A stretch of DNA of 64,000 bases from Chloroflexota bacterium (lineage in GTDB: Bacteria > Chloroflexota > Limnocylindria > Limnocylindrales > CSP1-4): NCBI GenBank assembly GCA_016191425.1, contig JACPOR010000032.1:46954-110953 (forward strand), given 5' to 3'. Each line of letters opens with the position of its first letter. Positions within the stretch are counted from its first letter, which is position 1. Made by a program: the position numbers and the translations under genes. The notes below the pieces were generated by a model that saw nothing but the letters and a program-made list of their open reading frames with translations, was not told the origin of the DNA and did not search any database. Below are positions 15,795 to 24,720 of this stretch, piece by piece.

Positions 15795-17809
15795 GGTCGG
15801 CAGCCCGGCGACCGGGGGCGCTGCCGGTGCTCCTGGTCGCGCTGATGGTCCTCGGGGCCACGGCCGCGGCCTGGTCTCCATTCGAGGTCCGCGCGGCGAC
15901 AGCGCCGCTGACGATGGTCACGGACACGACCTACGACATCCTGCCCGAGGAGAATCGAGTCGCGGTCACGGTGAGGATCGCCGCCACGAGCCAACTGCGC
16001 GATACGACCACCCGCCGCTACTACACGGATCGCGCCTATCTCGCGGTGCCGCCGAGGGCAGCGAACCTCCGGCTGACCGCGGGGAAGGGAACACCCTCCG
16101 TCTCCGTCATGTCACGAACGGCCACGAGTGCAATCCTGCTGCTGAAGTTCGGTTCGCAGCTCGGCGCTGGCAAGACGACGGAGCTGACGCTCACCTTCGA
16201 CATCGTCGACGAGGGCGGCGAACCCGATCGGGCATTCCGGATCTCGCCATCCCTCGTGAGCATGACGGCCTGGGCGTTCGGAACCGATGGCGTCGCGGGT
16301 TCGACGGTGCGGGTCCGATTGCCGGCCGGCTATGTCGCGACCATCGGCCGCGGTCCGCTCTCCGGACCATCCACGGAACCCGACGGCCACGTGGTCTATG
16401 CGAGTGAGGTCATTGCCAGTCCTGGCGCATACGTGGCCGACGTCATGGCCGATCGACCGGGCGTCCTCGACAACCTGAAGAGGTCGACATCCGTCGGGGC
16501 GCGGACGGTGACCCTTCTCCTCCGGTCGTGGCCCGATGATCCGGCCTGGCGGGCGAGAGTCTTCGATATCCTGTCCCGTGGCCTGCCGGCGCTCGGCACG
16601 GCCATCGGCGTGGACTGGCAGATCGACCCGACGCTCGAGGTCCGCGAGACAATCGTCCGGGCCGAGGGGGCCGTGTCCAGTGCGGGAAGCGCGGGAGCCG
16701 CCGCTTTCGATCCGTCCGTCGGGCGGCTCGACATCCCGTACACCGCAGACCCCACGGCCATCCTCCACGGCGCCGCCCATGGCTGGTTCAACGCCTCGCT
16801 CGTCGTCGACCGGTGGGTCGCGGAGGGGTTCGCTGCTCTGTACGCGGAGCAGGCCGGTGCCGCGATCGGTATCGCGGTGCGATCGCCGGCCATGACCGAG
16901 GCTGCCCTCGACGATTCCGTGCCGCTCAACGCCTGGGTCGTCGGCGGCCCGAACGACAACTTCGGGCATGCGGCGTCGCTGGAGCTCGCCCGGAGCATCG
17001 CCGAGCGGGCCGGTCCAGCCGCGCTCCAGGCCGTCTGGCGGGACGTCGCTGACGGAATCCGTGCCTACCGACCGATCGACCCGGATCGTGAGGGGTCGGC
17101 CGCGGAGCCGGAGCGAGGCGGGGGGCCGGTTGACTGGCGGTCCCTTCTCGACCTGTTCGAGGAGCAGACGGGCACGTCCTTCGAGGGGCTGTGGCGGGCC
17201 TGGGTCGTGCGGCAGGGGGACACACAGCTGCTGGACGCCCGGGCCGCCGCCCGCAGGATGTACGAACAGACGGTCGCGGCAGCGGCCCCGTGGGTCCTTC
17301 CGAAGTCGATCCGCGATGCCATGCGGGCATGGCGGTTCGACGATGCCACGGCCCAGATGCGGACCGCGACCGAGGTGATCGGCCAGCGTGAGAACCTCGT
17401 CCGCGCTGCACGGGCCGCCGGGCTGCAGCTCCCGGACGCGCTTCGGAAGGCATTCGAAGGCACCGAGGGGATCCAGTCCGCGGCGGCCGAGGCCCTGACC
17501 GAGCAGGCGGTGATCGACTCGATCGAAACCACGCTGGCCGACGAGCCGACAAACCCGGGGCCCATCACCCGCATCGGGCTCATCGGCAAGAACCCGGGAG
17601 TCGAGATCACCGCCGCACGCGCCGCCTTCGCGGCAGGCGACCTCGACGCCACGGTCCGTCGCGCGGATGCCGCCCGTGCCATCTGGACTTCTGCCGAAGA
17701 GGTCGGGCGTGGCCGCGTCGCCAGCGCGGCGACGATCGCCTTCGCCGTCGCCGCGTTCCTGTGGGTCCTGGTGAGCCGTCGGCGAACGATCCGGCGGCGC
17801 CCTCGCTGA
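15791..17809 (+). CDS. Exported MA-clan peptidase homologue lacking the catalytic glutamate
   Basis: A 672-aa exported protein with an N-terminal signal segment (about residues 9-33) and a C-terminal membrane helix followed by a basic tail. A long beta-rich N-terminal half is followed by a metallopeptidase-like helical region: HGAAHGWF (H326, H330) and RWVAEGFAALYAE (E345). This matches the zinc-binding layout of peptidase-MA-like domains (HExxH...EG.A.Y), but the catalytic Glu after the first His is glycine. The zinc ligands are kept and the general base is lost, so it is likely a pseudo-enzyme with a binding or chaperone role. The start is GTG 15791, overlapping the YbjN-like gene by four bases, which implies a functional pair. 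Confidence 0.7.
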   Translation: MRSAARRPGALPVLLVALMVLGATAAAWSPFEVRAATAPLTMVTDTTYDILPEENRVAVTVRIAATSQLRDTTTRRYYTDRAYLAVPPRAANLRLTAGKGTPSVSVMSRTATSAILLLKFGSQLGAGKTTELTLTFDIVDEGGEPDRAFRISPSLVSMTAWAFGTDGVAGSTVRVRLPAGYVATIGRGPLSGPSTEPDGHVVYASEVIASPGAYVADVMADRPGVLDNLKRSTSVGARTVTLLLRSWPDDPAWRARVFDILSRGLPALGTAIGVDWQIDPTLEVRETIVRAEGAVSSAGSAGAAAFDPSVGRLDIPYTADPTAILHGAAHGWFNASLVVDRWVAEGFAALYAEQAGAAIGIAVRSPAMTEAALDDSVPLNAWVVGGPNDNFGHAASLELARSIAERAGPAALQAVWRDVADGIRAYRPIDPDREGSAAEPERGGGPVDWRSLLDLFEEQTGTSFEGLWRAWVVRQGDTQLLDARAAARRMYEQTVAAAAPWVLPKSIRDAMRAWRFDDATAQMRTATEVIGQRENLVRAARAAGLQLPDALRKAFEGTEGIQSAAAEALTEQAVIDSIETTLADEPTNPGPITRIGLIGKNPGVEITAARAAFAAGDLDATVRRADAARAIWTSAEEVGRGRVASAATIAFAVAAFLWVLVSRRRTIRRRPR

Positions 17810-17909
17810 GCGCGACCACGCATGAACCCGGGGCGCCCTCACGGCTCACCCGAGCGCCTCGGCATGGAGCCACCAGAGTCCTGGCCGGGCGACCGTACGG
17901 TACACTCGC

Positions 17910-17942
17910 GGCCGGTCCGTGGCCGGTCCGTGGCCGGTCCGC
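17910..17942. repeat. Three 11-bp direct repeats in the pncB leader
   Basis: Three consecutive copies of GGCCGGTCCGT (the last ending in C) lie just after a TACACT -10-like hexamer (about 17901-17906), in the ~140-bp leader upstream of the nicotinate phosphoribosyltransferase gene. Confidence 0.8.
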
Positions 17943-18046
17943 GGGCGGACGTCGCGCTGGGCGGCGAGGCACCGGACGCGAGGAGGCGCTGCAGGGGTGG
18001 GGTTCAGCGGCCAGTCGGGCACGATGCGATGGGGCGCGGTCTCCTG

Positions 18047-19072
18047 ATGCCCCCTCGTCGGCCGCACCCGTCATGGGAGATCCTTTCGGGCGATTCGGCC
18101 GACGTGTATTTCGCGCGGGCCGAACGGATCCTCGAACGCGAGGGCCTCGATCCGGTCGTCGTGATGGAGATCTTCGCCCGCGAGGACGCCCTCCTGTGTG
18201 GGATCGACGAGGCCAAGACGCTTCTCGCCACAGTCCTCAAGGATGCCGACCCCAACGAGACGCTTGTCGAGAGCCTCGACGACGGGGCGGCGATCGGGCC
18301 GAAGGAGGTCGTCCTCAGGATCACCGGACGGTATCGGGCATTCGGGCTATACGAGACCGCCATCCTCGGGATGCTCTCCCAGTCGACCGGCTGGGCAACG
18401 GCGGCCAGGGAGGTCGTCCAGGCGGCCGCTCCCGAGCCGGTGATCTCGTTCGGCGCGCGGCACGTGCACCCGGACGTCGTCGACGTCCTCGACTATGCCG
18501 CGATCGTGGGCGGCTGCGTCGGTGCCTCGACCCCGGCCGGAGCGCGGCTTGCCGGCCTGAACCCGACCGGAACCATGCCCCATTCGCTCGTCCTGATCAT
18601 CGGCGACACGGTCGATGCAGCCCTCGCGTTCGATCGCGAGATGAGCGAGGACGTTCCGCGGATCGTGCTCGTCGACACCTTCCGGGACGAGGCAGAGGAG
18701 GCGCTTCGCGTGGCAGAGGCGCTCGGTGACCGACTCTACGGGATCCGGCTCGATACACCGTCCGAGCGCGGGCGGGTGACGGCCGATCTCGTCAAGGAGG
18801 TTCGTGCGCGACTGGACCAGGCCGGCCACTCGAAGGTCAAGATCGTGGTCTCCGGCGGCCTTACGCCGGACCGCATCCGGCTCTTCAAGGAGTCGGGCGC
18901 GGAGGTCGACTCGTTCGCGGTTGGTTCGTACATCAGCGGCGCGACCCCGATCGACTTCACCGGCGACCTCAAGGAGATCGATGGCCGACCGATCGCCAAG
19001 CGGGGCCGCATTCCCGGTCGCACCGAGAGCCCCCGGTTGCGGCGGCTCGATCTCGCCGACTGGCGAGCCTGA
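18047..19072 (+). CDS. pncB: Nicotinate phosphoribosyltransferase
   Basis: A 341-aa enzyme that makes nicotinate mononucleotide from nicotinate and PRPP in NAD salvage. Recognisable parts are SGDSADVYFARAERI, FGARHVHP (with the phosphorylated-His region), GTMPHSLVLIIGDTV, YGIRLDTPSERG and VVSGGLTPDRI with the phosphate-binding loop. It is the shorter archaeal-like form also common in Chloroflexota and Firmicutes. ATG 18047 is the likely start; ATG 18029 would add six residues, and no clear ribosome site distinguishes them. Confidence 0.88.
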   Translation: MPPRRPHPSWEILSGDSADVYFARAERILEREGLDPVVVMEIFAREDALLCGIDEAKTLLATVLKDADPNETLVESLDDGAAIGPKEVVLRITGRYRAFGLYETAILGMLSQSTGWATAAREVVQAAAPEPVISFGARHVHPDVVDVLDYAAIVGGCVGASTPAGARLAGLNPTGTMPHSLVLIIGDTVDAALAFDREMSEDVPRIVLVDTFRDEAEEALRVAEALGDRLYGIRLDTPSERGRVTADLVKEVRARLDQAGHSKVKIVVSGGLTPDRIRLFKESGAEVDSFAVGSYISGATPIDFTGDLKEIDGRPIAKRGRIPGRTESPRLRRLDLADWRA

Positions 19073-19081
19073 CCGGCGGTT

Positions 19082-19225
19082 CGCCAGTGGCCCTCGGCGC
19101 GCCGCGCTCTGCGAGGACGCCAGTGGCCCTCGGCGCGCCGGGCTCTGCGAAGACGCCAGTGGCCCTCGGCGCGCCGCGCTCTGCGAGGACGCCAGTGGCC
19201 CTCGGCGCGCCGCGCTCTGTGAAGA
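19082..19225. repeat. Intergenic tandem repeat, four copies of 36 bp
   Basis: Four adjacent, nearly identical 36-bp units begin CGCCAGTGGCCCTCGGCGCG. They fill most of the 262-bp gap between pncB and the TPR gene. The period is a multiple of three and the units would read as a 12-residue peptide, but there is no gene start or conserved protein here. The units are contiguous, so it is not a CRISPR. Confidence 0.92.
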
Positions 19226-19334
19226 CGGGGCGTCGGCCGATCGAGCGGCGCCCCGCGCCGCGTCTGGGATGCTCGGACGACGCGGTACATGTTCGTCGGC
19301 GGCAGATGCGCCGAGAGCGTGCCACGATCTCCCG

Positions 19335-19748
19335 ATGAGCGACCCAGCCGGCCGAAACGACGAACGCGAATCTGCCTACGAGCTCCTCCAGCGCGGCCTT
19401 GACCTCATCCGCCAGCGGCACTGGGCACAGGCGGCCGTGGTCCTGGAACGGGCCGACGTGGCGGAACCCGACAAGGGCTCGATCCTCGAGGCCCTTGGGC
19501 GAGCGTGTTTCAATGCCGGCCAGCTGGCGCCGGCCAGCCATGCCTTCGAACGACTGCTGGAGGTTGACCCATCGTCGGGGTACGGCCACTTCGCGCTTGG
19601 CCAGTGCCTGAGGCGTCTCGGCCGGCCGTCGGAGGCGGGCACACATCTTCGACTGGCGATCGCGCTCGACCCCGGCTCCGCGCTCTACCGCGACGCGCTT
19701 CGCCGACTCGGGCCATGGTCCGTGCCGGGCGTCGAGCCGGAGGACTGA
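19335..19748 (+). CDS. Small TPR-repeat protein
   Basis: A 137-aa soluble protein with about three tetratricopeptide repeats: residues 16-49, 50-83 (ALGRACFNAGQLAPASHAFERLLEVDP type spacing) and 84-117 (FALGQCLRRLGRPSEAGTHL). TPRs mediate protein-protein contacts; the partner is unknown. ATG 19335 is six bases after CACGAT, a weak -10-like hexamer, with no ribosome site. It ends 34 bp from the convergent Nudix gene. Confidence 0.75.
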   Translation: MSDPAGRNDERESAYELLQRGLDLIRQRHWAQAAVVLERADVAEPDKGSILEALGRACFNAGQLAPASHAFERLLEVDPSSGYGHFALGQCLRRLGRPSEAGTHLRLAIALDPGSALYRDALRRLGPWSVPGVEPED

Positions 19749-19782
19749 CCGGAGCATCCAGCGCGGCGGATCCCACGGGCGT

Positions 19783-20394
19783 CTACGCCGTGTGCTCCAT
19801 CTCCCGCGCCAGCCAGAAGAGTCCGACGAGGGATTTCGCGTCGGCGATCTCGCCCCGTTCGGCCATGGTGACCGCGTCCTGCCACGGAACGTGCTCAAGC
19901 TCGAGGTGCTCGTCCGCGTCCGGTCCGAGGCGATCCTCATGGGCGGCGACGAGGTCGCGCGCGAGGTAGAGGTGCATGAGTTCGGTGGCAAATCCCGGTG
20001 CCGTCCAGAACGCCCCGAGATGGCGCCAGGACCCGGCCCGAAATCCGGTCTCCTCTTCGAGCTCGCGCCGCGCAGCGAGGTCCGGGTCCTCGATGTCGCC
20101 GTCCGCGCTGCGGTCGAGGGTCCCGGCCGGGATCTCCAGCAGGGTCCGCCCCGCGGCGAGACGGAACTGCCGAACCATCAGGACGGCCGCGTCGGGATCG
20201 ATCGCCACGATGGCCACCGCGCCGGGATGCACGACGATGTCGCGCGTGCTGTGACCTCCCTCGGGTGTGAGGATGTCGTCGACGCGGACCTCGAGGTAGT
20301 GGCCGCGGTGCACGATTCGAGACGCGGTGACGGTTTCGCGGAGCCGCTCGTCGGCAGGATGTGGGTCGCCGCCGGCAACGTGCTCGCGCGTCAC
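19783..20394 (-). CDS. Nudix hydrolase, ADP-ribose pyrophosphatase-like
   Basis: A 203-aa enzyme of the ADP-sugar pyrophosphatase group. The Nudix box is EIPAGTLDRS...DPDLAARRELEEETGF, with the REL-EE-G core intact and a two-residue insertion before it. The upstream MVRQFR and VAIDPDA segments and the downstream PGFATELMHLYLA loop are typical of ADP-ribose or ADP-sugar hydrolases. The start is GTG 20394, ten bases after the stop of the sugar-ABC ATPase, so the two form an operon. The frame is open further upstream, but that part only mirrors the ATPase gene. Confidence 0.85.
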   Translation of the reverse strand: MTREHVAGGDPHPADERLRETVTASRIVHRGHYLEVRVDDILTPEGGHSTRDIVVHPGAVAIVAIDPDAAVLMVRQFRLAAGRTLLEIPAGTLDRSADGDIEDPDLAARRELEEETGFRAGSWRHLGAFWTAPGFATELMHLYLARDLVAAHEDRLGPDADEHLELEHVPWQDAVTMAERGEIADAKSLVGLFWLAREMEHTA

Positions 20395-20404
20395 AAGGTG
20401 ACGA

Positions 20405-21502
20405 TCAGGCTGCCGGGGTCGACGTGATGGAGTTGCCCGTCGCCGTGTCGAACAGGTGCAGCTTGGCGGCCGGAAGGTGCAGGTCGATGGTGGCTCCGGG
20501 CCGCACGTCGTGTACGGCCTGGACCACCGCGATGACGTCACCTTCGTGACCCGGGATGGTCACGTGGAGCAATTCCTCGTTGCCGAGGTACTCCACCACG
20601 TCGGCCTTGGCGCGGATCGTCAGACCCTCGCCCGTGCCACCGATCTCCAGGTGCTCGGGTCGGAAGCCGGCATCGAATGTCCGTGCCCCCGACGCCTCGA
20701 CGGCCTTCCTGAGCCGCTCCGGCAGGGCGATATCGATCCCGCCGCCCTTGAGCTGGCCATCGGCGAACTCGACCGGCGCGAAGTTCATCGCAGGGCTGCC
20801 GATGAACCCGGCGACGAACCGGTTCTTGGGTCGGTCGTACAGCTCCTGGGGTGAGCCGACCTGCTTGAGGTCACCGGCGCTCATGACGGCGATCCGGGTG
20901 CCCATCGTCATGGCCTCGACCTGGTCATGGGTGACGTAGACGAAGGTCGTCCCCATGCGCTGGTGCATTCGGGCGATCTCGGCCCGCGTCTGGACGCGCA
21001 GCTTCGCGTCGAGGTTCGACAGCGGCTCGTCCATGAGAAAGACTGCTGGCTCGCGCACGATCGCGCGACCGAGCGCCACCCGCTGGCGCTGGCCACCCGA
21101 CAGTTCCTTGGGCTTGCGCGCGAGGAGCGTCTCGAGGCCGAGAATGCCGGCCGCGTCGCTGACGCGCCGCTCTATCTCCGGCTTGGGAACCTTGCGGAGC
21201 TTCAGCCCGAACGCCATGTTGTCGTAGACGCTCATGTGCGGATACAGGGCGTAGCTCTGAAAGACCATCGCGATGTCGCGATCCTTGGCCGGGACGTCGT
21301 TCACGACGCGGTCCCCGATGCGGACGGTGCCGTCGGAAATCTCCTCGAGCCCGGCGATCATCCGCAGGCTGGTCGTCTTCCCGCAGCCCGATGGACCGAC
21401 CAGGACCATGAACTCACCGTCCTGGATGTCGAGGGAAAGGTCGCGGACCGCGTAGGTCTCGCCGTACCGCTTGCTCACGTGGTCGAACGTGACGGTCGCC
21501 AT
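20405..21502 (-). CDS. Sugar ABC transporter ATP-binding protein (UgpC/MsmK-like)
   Basis: A 365-aa ATPase of the CUT1 carbohydrate importer class. Walker A is GPSGCGKTTSLRM, the Q-loop is in MVFQSYALYPHM, the signature is LSGGQRQRVALGRA, Walker B is VFLMDEPLSNLDAK, and the switch is in YVTHDQVEAM. A C-terminal TOBE regulatory domain starts near residue 240 (PAMNFAPVEF, AGFRPEHLEI). There are no permease or binding-protein genes beside it, so it is probably a shared ATPase serving several sugar importers. ATG 21502 has GGAGG six bases upstream. Confidence 0.9.
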   Translation of the reverse strand: MATVTFDHVSKRYGETYAVRDLSLDIQDGEFMVLVGPSGCGKTTSLRMIAGLEEISDGTVRIGDRVVNDVPAKDRDIAMVFQSYALYPHMSVYDNMAFGLKLRKVPKPEIERRVSDAAGILGLETLLARKPKELSGGQRQRVALGRAIVREPAVFLMDEPLSNLDAKLRVQTRAEIARMHQRMGTTFVYVTHDQVEAMTMGTRIAVMSAGDLKQVGSPQELYDRPKNRFVAGFIGSPAMNFAPVEFADGQLKGGGIDIALPERLRKAVEASGARTFDAGFRPEHLEIGGTGEGLTIRAKADVVEYLGNEELLHVTIPGHEGDVIAVVQAVHDVRPGATIDLHLPAAKLHLFDTATGNSITSTPAA

Positions 21503-21676
21503 GATGAACCTCCGACCGGGCGACATCGCGGACCCCTGCATCTCGCCGCGCCTGGGGCGCGGACGTCGACGGATCCCGTACGAGCCGTTTCCGGACCCCG
21601 AAATCCTACACCCATCGCGGGCCGCACCAATCCGCCGCGAGCCACAGCAATCCGCCGATGCGCCCACGCTCGGCGT

Positions 21677-22381
21677 TCAGTCCCCGATCGCCGCCACCGC
21701 GAACGACGCCATGTCGGGAAAGACCGCGTCCGGTGCGGCGGTCGCCGGTGGGGTCGCACCGGACCCGGCGAGACCGTTGCGCCGATCGATCCAGACGGTG
21801 GTCATACCGAGCGCCTTGGCCGGAACGTGATCGTGGAACAGGCTCTGGGCAACGTGGAGGATCCGGTCGCGCGGCAGTCCGATCCGCTCGAATGCCAGCT
21901 CGAAATTGGCGATCCGCGGCTTGTAACCGCGTGCCTGCTGCGCCGTGATCACCCAATCGAACCTCACGCCGAGGCGCCCGTTTGAAGCCGCGAACAAGTC
22001 GTCGTCGCAGTTGGTCAGGACCCCCAGGCGGAAGCGCCGTCCCAGACTGGCCAGGGCAGCCGCTGAGTCTGCGAATGCGGGCCAGTCGGCCACGGACGCT
22101 CCGAAGGCATCTTGCTCGGCGGCCGACGGCTGGAGTCCATATCCACGCCCAACTTCGGACAGGCATGCAGCGAGGATGTCTCGGTAACGCCGGTACGGGC
22201 CCGCTTCGAGAGCAGCCTCGGTTGCCGCAAAACGCTCGAGCAACTCGTCGTCCGGGGCCACGACGCCGTGGGCATCGAGGGCCACGCGGAGCCCGTTCCT
22301 GATGCCCGTCTCCCAGTCGATGAGCGTCCCATAGCAATCGAACGTCAGCGCATCGAAGGTGCCGAATGCGATGTTGGTCAC
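21677..22381 (-). CDS. Haloacid dehalogenase-like (HAD) hydrolase, type II family
   Basis: A 234-aa HAD protein: motif I FDCYGTLIDWE, motif II LGVLTNCDDD, motif III in GYKPRIANFELAF, and motif IV region HVAQSLFHDHVPAKALGM. The sequence resembles (S)-2-haloacid dehalogenases and related phosphatases; the true substrate is unknown. The start is taken as GTG 22381, the first start after the tRNA-His gene that lies 36 bp upstream. The open frame continues back through the tRNA, but that stretch cannot be protein-coding. It may be transcribed together with the tRNA. Confidence 0.8.
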   Translation of the reverse strand: MTNIAFGTFDALTFDCYGTLIDWETGIRNGLRVALDAHGVVAPDDELLERFAATEAALEAGPYRRYRDILAACLSEVGRGYGLQPSAAEQDAFGASVADWPAFADSAAALASLGRRFRLGVLTNCDDDLFAASNGRLGVRFDWVITAQQARGYKPRIANFELAFERIGLPRDRILHVAQSLFHDHVPAKALGMTTVWIDRRNGLAGSGATPPATAAPDAVFPDMASFAVAAIGD

Positions 22382-22416
22382 TGGAATCCTGAAAGCCAAT
22401 CCGGGGAGGAAATTGG

Positions 22417-22490
22417 GGTGGCCTACGGGGGTCGAACCCGTAACCTGCGGAACCACAATCCGCTGCTCTGCCGGTTGAGCTAAGGCCACC
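22417..22490 (-). tRNA. tRNA-His (anticodon GTG)
   Basis: The minus strand folds as a complete cloverleaf. The acceptor stem GTGGCCT pairs with AGGCCAC, the anticodon stem GCGGA/TCCGC encloses loop TTGTGGT with anticodon GTG, and the T arm has GGTTCGACCCC. The genomic base before the acceptor is G and the discriminator is C, giving the G-1:C73 pair diagnostic of histidine tRNA. The CCA end is not encoded. Confidence 0.95.
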
Positions 22491-22903
22491 ATGCGGACCC
22501 GTATCCCGTCCGAGAACGTGGGTCCGCGCAGTGTACCCGGTCACGAGATCAGGGCGCGACGCGCTGCCAGCCAACGCCTGATCGACCGGCCGGTTCGTCA
22601 GTCGTGACCTCCTGGATGCGTCGTCGCCGGACCGGGGCGGCCGGGAAAGTGATCACCACCACGGCCTGTGCACCGTGGGGACCGCGCGTCTGCAGGAGCC
22701 GACCCTGAAGGGACGACCGGGCAAATCGGCCCGGGACCGGCCGGTCGACCCATGGGGTCTGGTGTGGTCCGGTGCACGCCGTGGTACCTCGCGCCCCGTC
22801 CACCGGGACCATGGGAGGGGGTCGCTCGGCGGCGAAGCCCCCTAAGTTCGTGGAGACGGGCGGTGGAGGCCGTCTGGACACCGAAGCGAACTGGAACCAC
22901 GAG
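22491..22903 (+). other. 413-bp non-coding leader upstream of the CAP-domain gene
   Basis: There is no convincing reading frame. The stretch is rich in G+C complementary words, for example GGGACCGGCCGGTC near 22732-22745, and GGGGG near 22818 facing CCCCC near 22848. It could therefore fold as an RNA leader. Cell-wall protein genes often carry cyclic-dinucleotide riboswitches in this position, but I could not match either the c-di-AMP or the c-di-GMP consensus. Confidence 0.35.
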
Positions 22904-23890
22904 ATGACGACCGCCACCCTTCACGTCCATCGAGCGCAGGCCCCGACGCATCGTCCGCTCAGGCTGGTCGCGGCGCTCGTTGCGCTGGTCCTCACGCTGG
23001 CAACCCCCGGCCTCGCCTTCGCCTGGGCCGACAACAGCTTCTCGTCGGCCGACGCGGCGCTCCTGGCCCAGCTGACGAACCAGGCCCGTGTGTCGGCCGG
23101 TCTCAACGCCCTGAAGCTGGATGCCACGCTGACGAATGTGGCGGAGTGGCGATCGAAGGACATGATCGATCGCAACTACTTCAGCCACACGACGCCGGAT
23201 GGCACGAAGGTCTTCGACGAACTCAAGCGGCTCGGCTATTGCTACGTCGGGGCTGGCGAGAACCTCGGCAGGAACGACTTCTCCGATGAGACCGCCACCC
23301 AGTCCATCCAGGACGGGTTCATGGGTTCGGCCGGGCATCGGGCCGTCATTCTCGGCTCCTGGACGGTGATGGGCGTGGGTGCCTACAAGGGTGCTGACGG
23401 GACGCATGTCTGGACGGTCCTCTTCGCGACGAAGTGCGCCTCCGCACCGGCGCCGACCGCGACACCGACCCCGACGCCCAAGGCCACGCCAAAGCCAACC
23501 CCGATCCCGACGTCGAAGCCGGCGGCGACTCCGAAGCCGAGCCCAGCGCCAACCGCTCCTCCAGCGACGCCGACCGCTCGCCCGGCGACGTCGACCGCTC
23601 CTCCAGCGACGCCGACCGCCGCGCCATCTCCGACGCCTGAGCCGACCGCCGAACCGGCCGCCGAGATCACCCCGGCGCCGACCGTCGCGCCGGACGAACG
23701 CGACCCGAATCAAACGCTCGACGGGTCCGGAATCCCGACCACGCTGCGGCCGGTCCAGTCTCCGAGTCCGAGCCTTCCCGCGGCAGCCGGCGTTTCCGTC
23801 GGCGGACTCCAGGTCATCGATGCGCCGAACAGCGGCAACCTCATCGACACCATCGTGGGCGACATCGCGGGCCTCTACTTCGGCGACTGA
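22904..23890 (+). CDS. Secreted CAP (SCP/PR1) domain protein with Pro/Thr-rich tail
   Basis: A 328-aa exported protein. The signal peptide spans about residues 20-43 (ending GLAFAWA). The CAP domain at about 48-175 includes LAQLTNQARVSAGL, the NYFSHTTPDG motif with its metal/His site, GENLG and GHRAVILGSW. After residue ~180 there is a long low-complexity region of Pro, Thr and Ala repeats (wall-spanning or glycosylated linker). A short C-terminal segment (GLQVIDAPNSGN) lacks a sortase signal. Bacterial CAP proteins are extracellular and often cell-wall associated; their activity is poorly defined. Confidence 0.85.
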   Translation: MTTATLHVHRAQAPTHRPLRLVAALVALVLTLATPGLAFAWADNSFSSADAALLAQLTNQARVSAGLNALKLDATLTNVAEWRSKDMIDRNYFSHTTPDGTKVFDELKRLGYCYVGAGENLGRNDFSDETATQSIQDGFMGSAGHRAVILGSWTVMGVGAYKGADGTHVWTVLFATKCASAPAPTATPTPTPKATPKPTPIPTSKPAATPKPSPAPTAPPATPTARPATSTAPPATPTAAPSPTPEPTAEPAAEITPAPTVAPDERDPNQTLDGSGIPTTLRPVQSPSPSLPAAAGVSVGGLQVIDAPNSGNLIDTIVGDIAGLYFGD

Positions 23891-23961
23891 CCGCCAAGCC
23901 GCTGCGTGCGGCTACACTGCCGGCAGTTCGACCCACTGGTCTCGTCGTTATCGGAGTTCCG

Positions 23962-24714
23962 ATGCCCGCGATCCTTGAGGCCCACGACCTCACCAAGCGA
24001 TTTGCCCTCGGCTCCACGGAGGTCGAGGCATTGCGGGGCGTGTCCCTCGAGGTTCAAGCGGGGGAGTTCCTCGCGCTCATGGGTCCGTCCGGATCCGGGA
24101 AGAGCACCCTCCTCCAGCTGCTCGGTGGGCTGGATCGCCCGACGACCGGTTCGGTGGTCTTCGAGGGACGGGATATCAGCCGCCTCTCGGATGACGAGGC
24201 GACCCGGTTGCGGCGTGAGCGAACGGGTTTCGTGTTCCAGGCCTTCAACCTCATTCCGCTCCTGAACGTCCGGGAGAACATCGCCCTGCCGTTCACCATC
24301 GCCGGGAACGACGGCAATCGCGGTGAGTACAGGGACCGCGTCCGCGAGGTCATTGCCCTTGTCGAACTGAACGGCAAGGAGAACAATCGGCCCGACCAGC
24401 TCTCGCAGGGCGAACAGCAGCGCGTGGCGGTCGCCCGGGCCGTCGTGACTCGACCCTCCGTCCTGCTGGCGGACGAGCCGACCGGGAATCTCGACTACAC
24501 CACGGGCGGCGAGATCCTCGATGCCCTCTGGCGGACCTGCGAACAGTCGGCCCAGACGATCGTCCTCGTGACCCACGATGCCCGCGCCGCCGCGTACGCG
24601 GACCGCGTCCTCGTGATCCGTGACGGCCGCATCAGGGAAGAGATCACGCTCGGCCGGCGAGCGGACCATTCGGCCGCCCCGCTGATCGCGCGACTCGCCC
24701 AGATCGGGCTGTAG
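23962..24714 (+). CDS. ABC transporter ATP-binding protein (LolD/MacB-like)
   Basis: A 250-aa ATPase: Walker A GPSGSGKSTLLQ, Q-loop FVFQAFNLIP, signature LSQGEQQRVAVARA (the second residue of LSGGQ changed to Q), Walker B VLLADEPTGNLDY, and switch VTHDARAA. It pairs with the large FtsX-type permease six bases downstream. Such pairs extrude lipoproteins, peptides or lipids by mechanotransmission. A TACACT -10 at 23913-23918 and a weak CGGAG ribosome site precede ATG 23962. Confidence 0.9.
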   Translation: MPAILEAHDLTKRFALGSTEVEALRGVSLEVQAGEFLALMGPSGSGKSTLLQLLGGLDRPTTGSVVFEGRDISRLSDDEATRLRRERTGFVFQAFNLIPLLNVRENIALPFTIAGNDGNRGEYRDRVREVIALVELNGKENNRPDQLSQGEQQRVAVARAVVTRPSVLLADEPTGNLDYTTGGEILDALWRTCEQSAQTIVLVTHDARAAAYADRVLVIRDGRIREEITLGRRADHSAAPLIARLAQIGL

Positions 24715-24720
24715 GTCGGG

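Noticed and set aside
19082..19225. Possible CRISPR array
   Set aside because: The 36-bp units are contiguous copies with no unique spacers, and no cas genes are nearby.
22382..22492. HAD protein starting at 22492 through the tRNA
   Set aside because: The segment is the tRNA-His cloverleaf; coding through it is not plausible.
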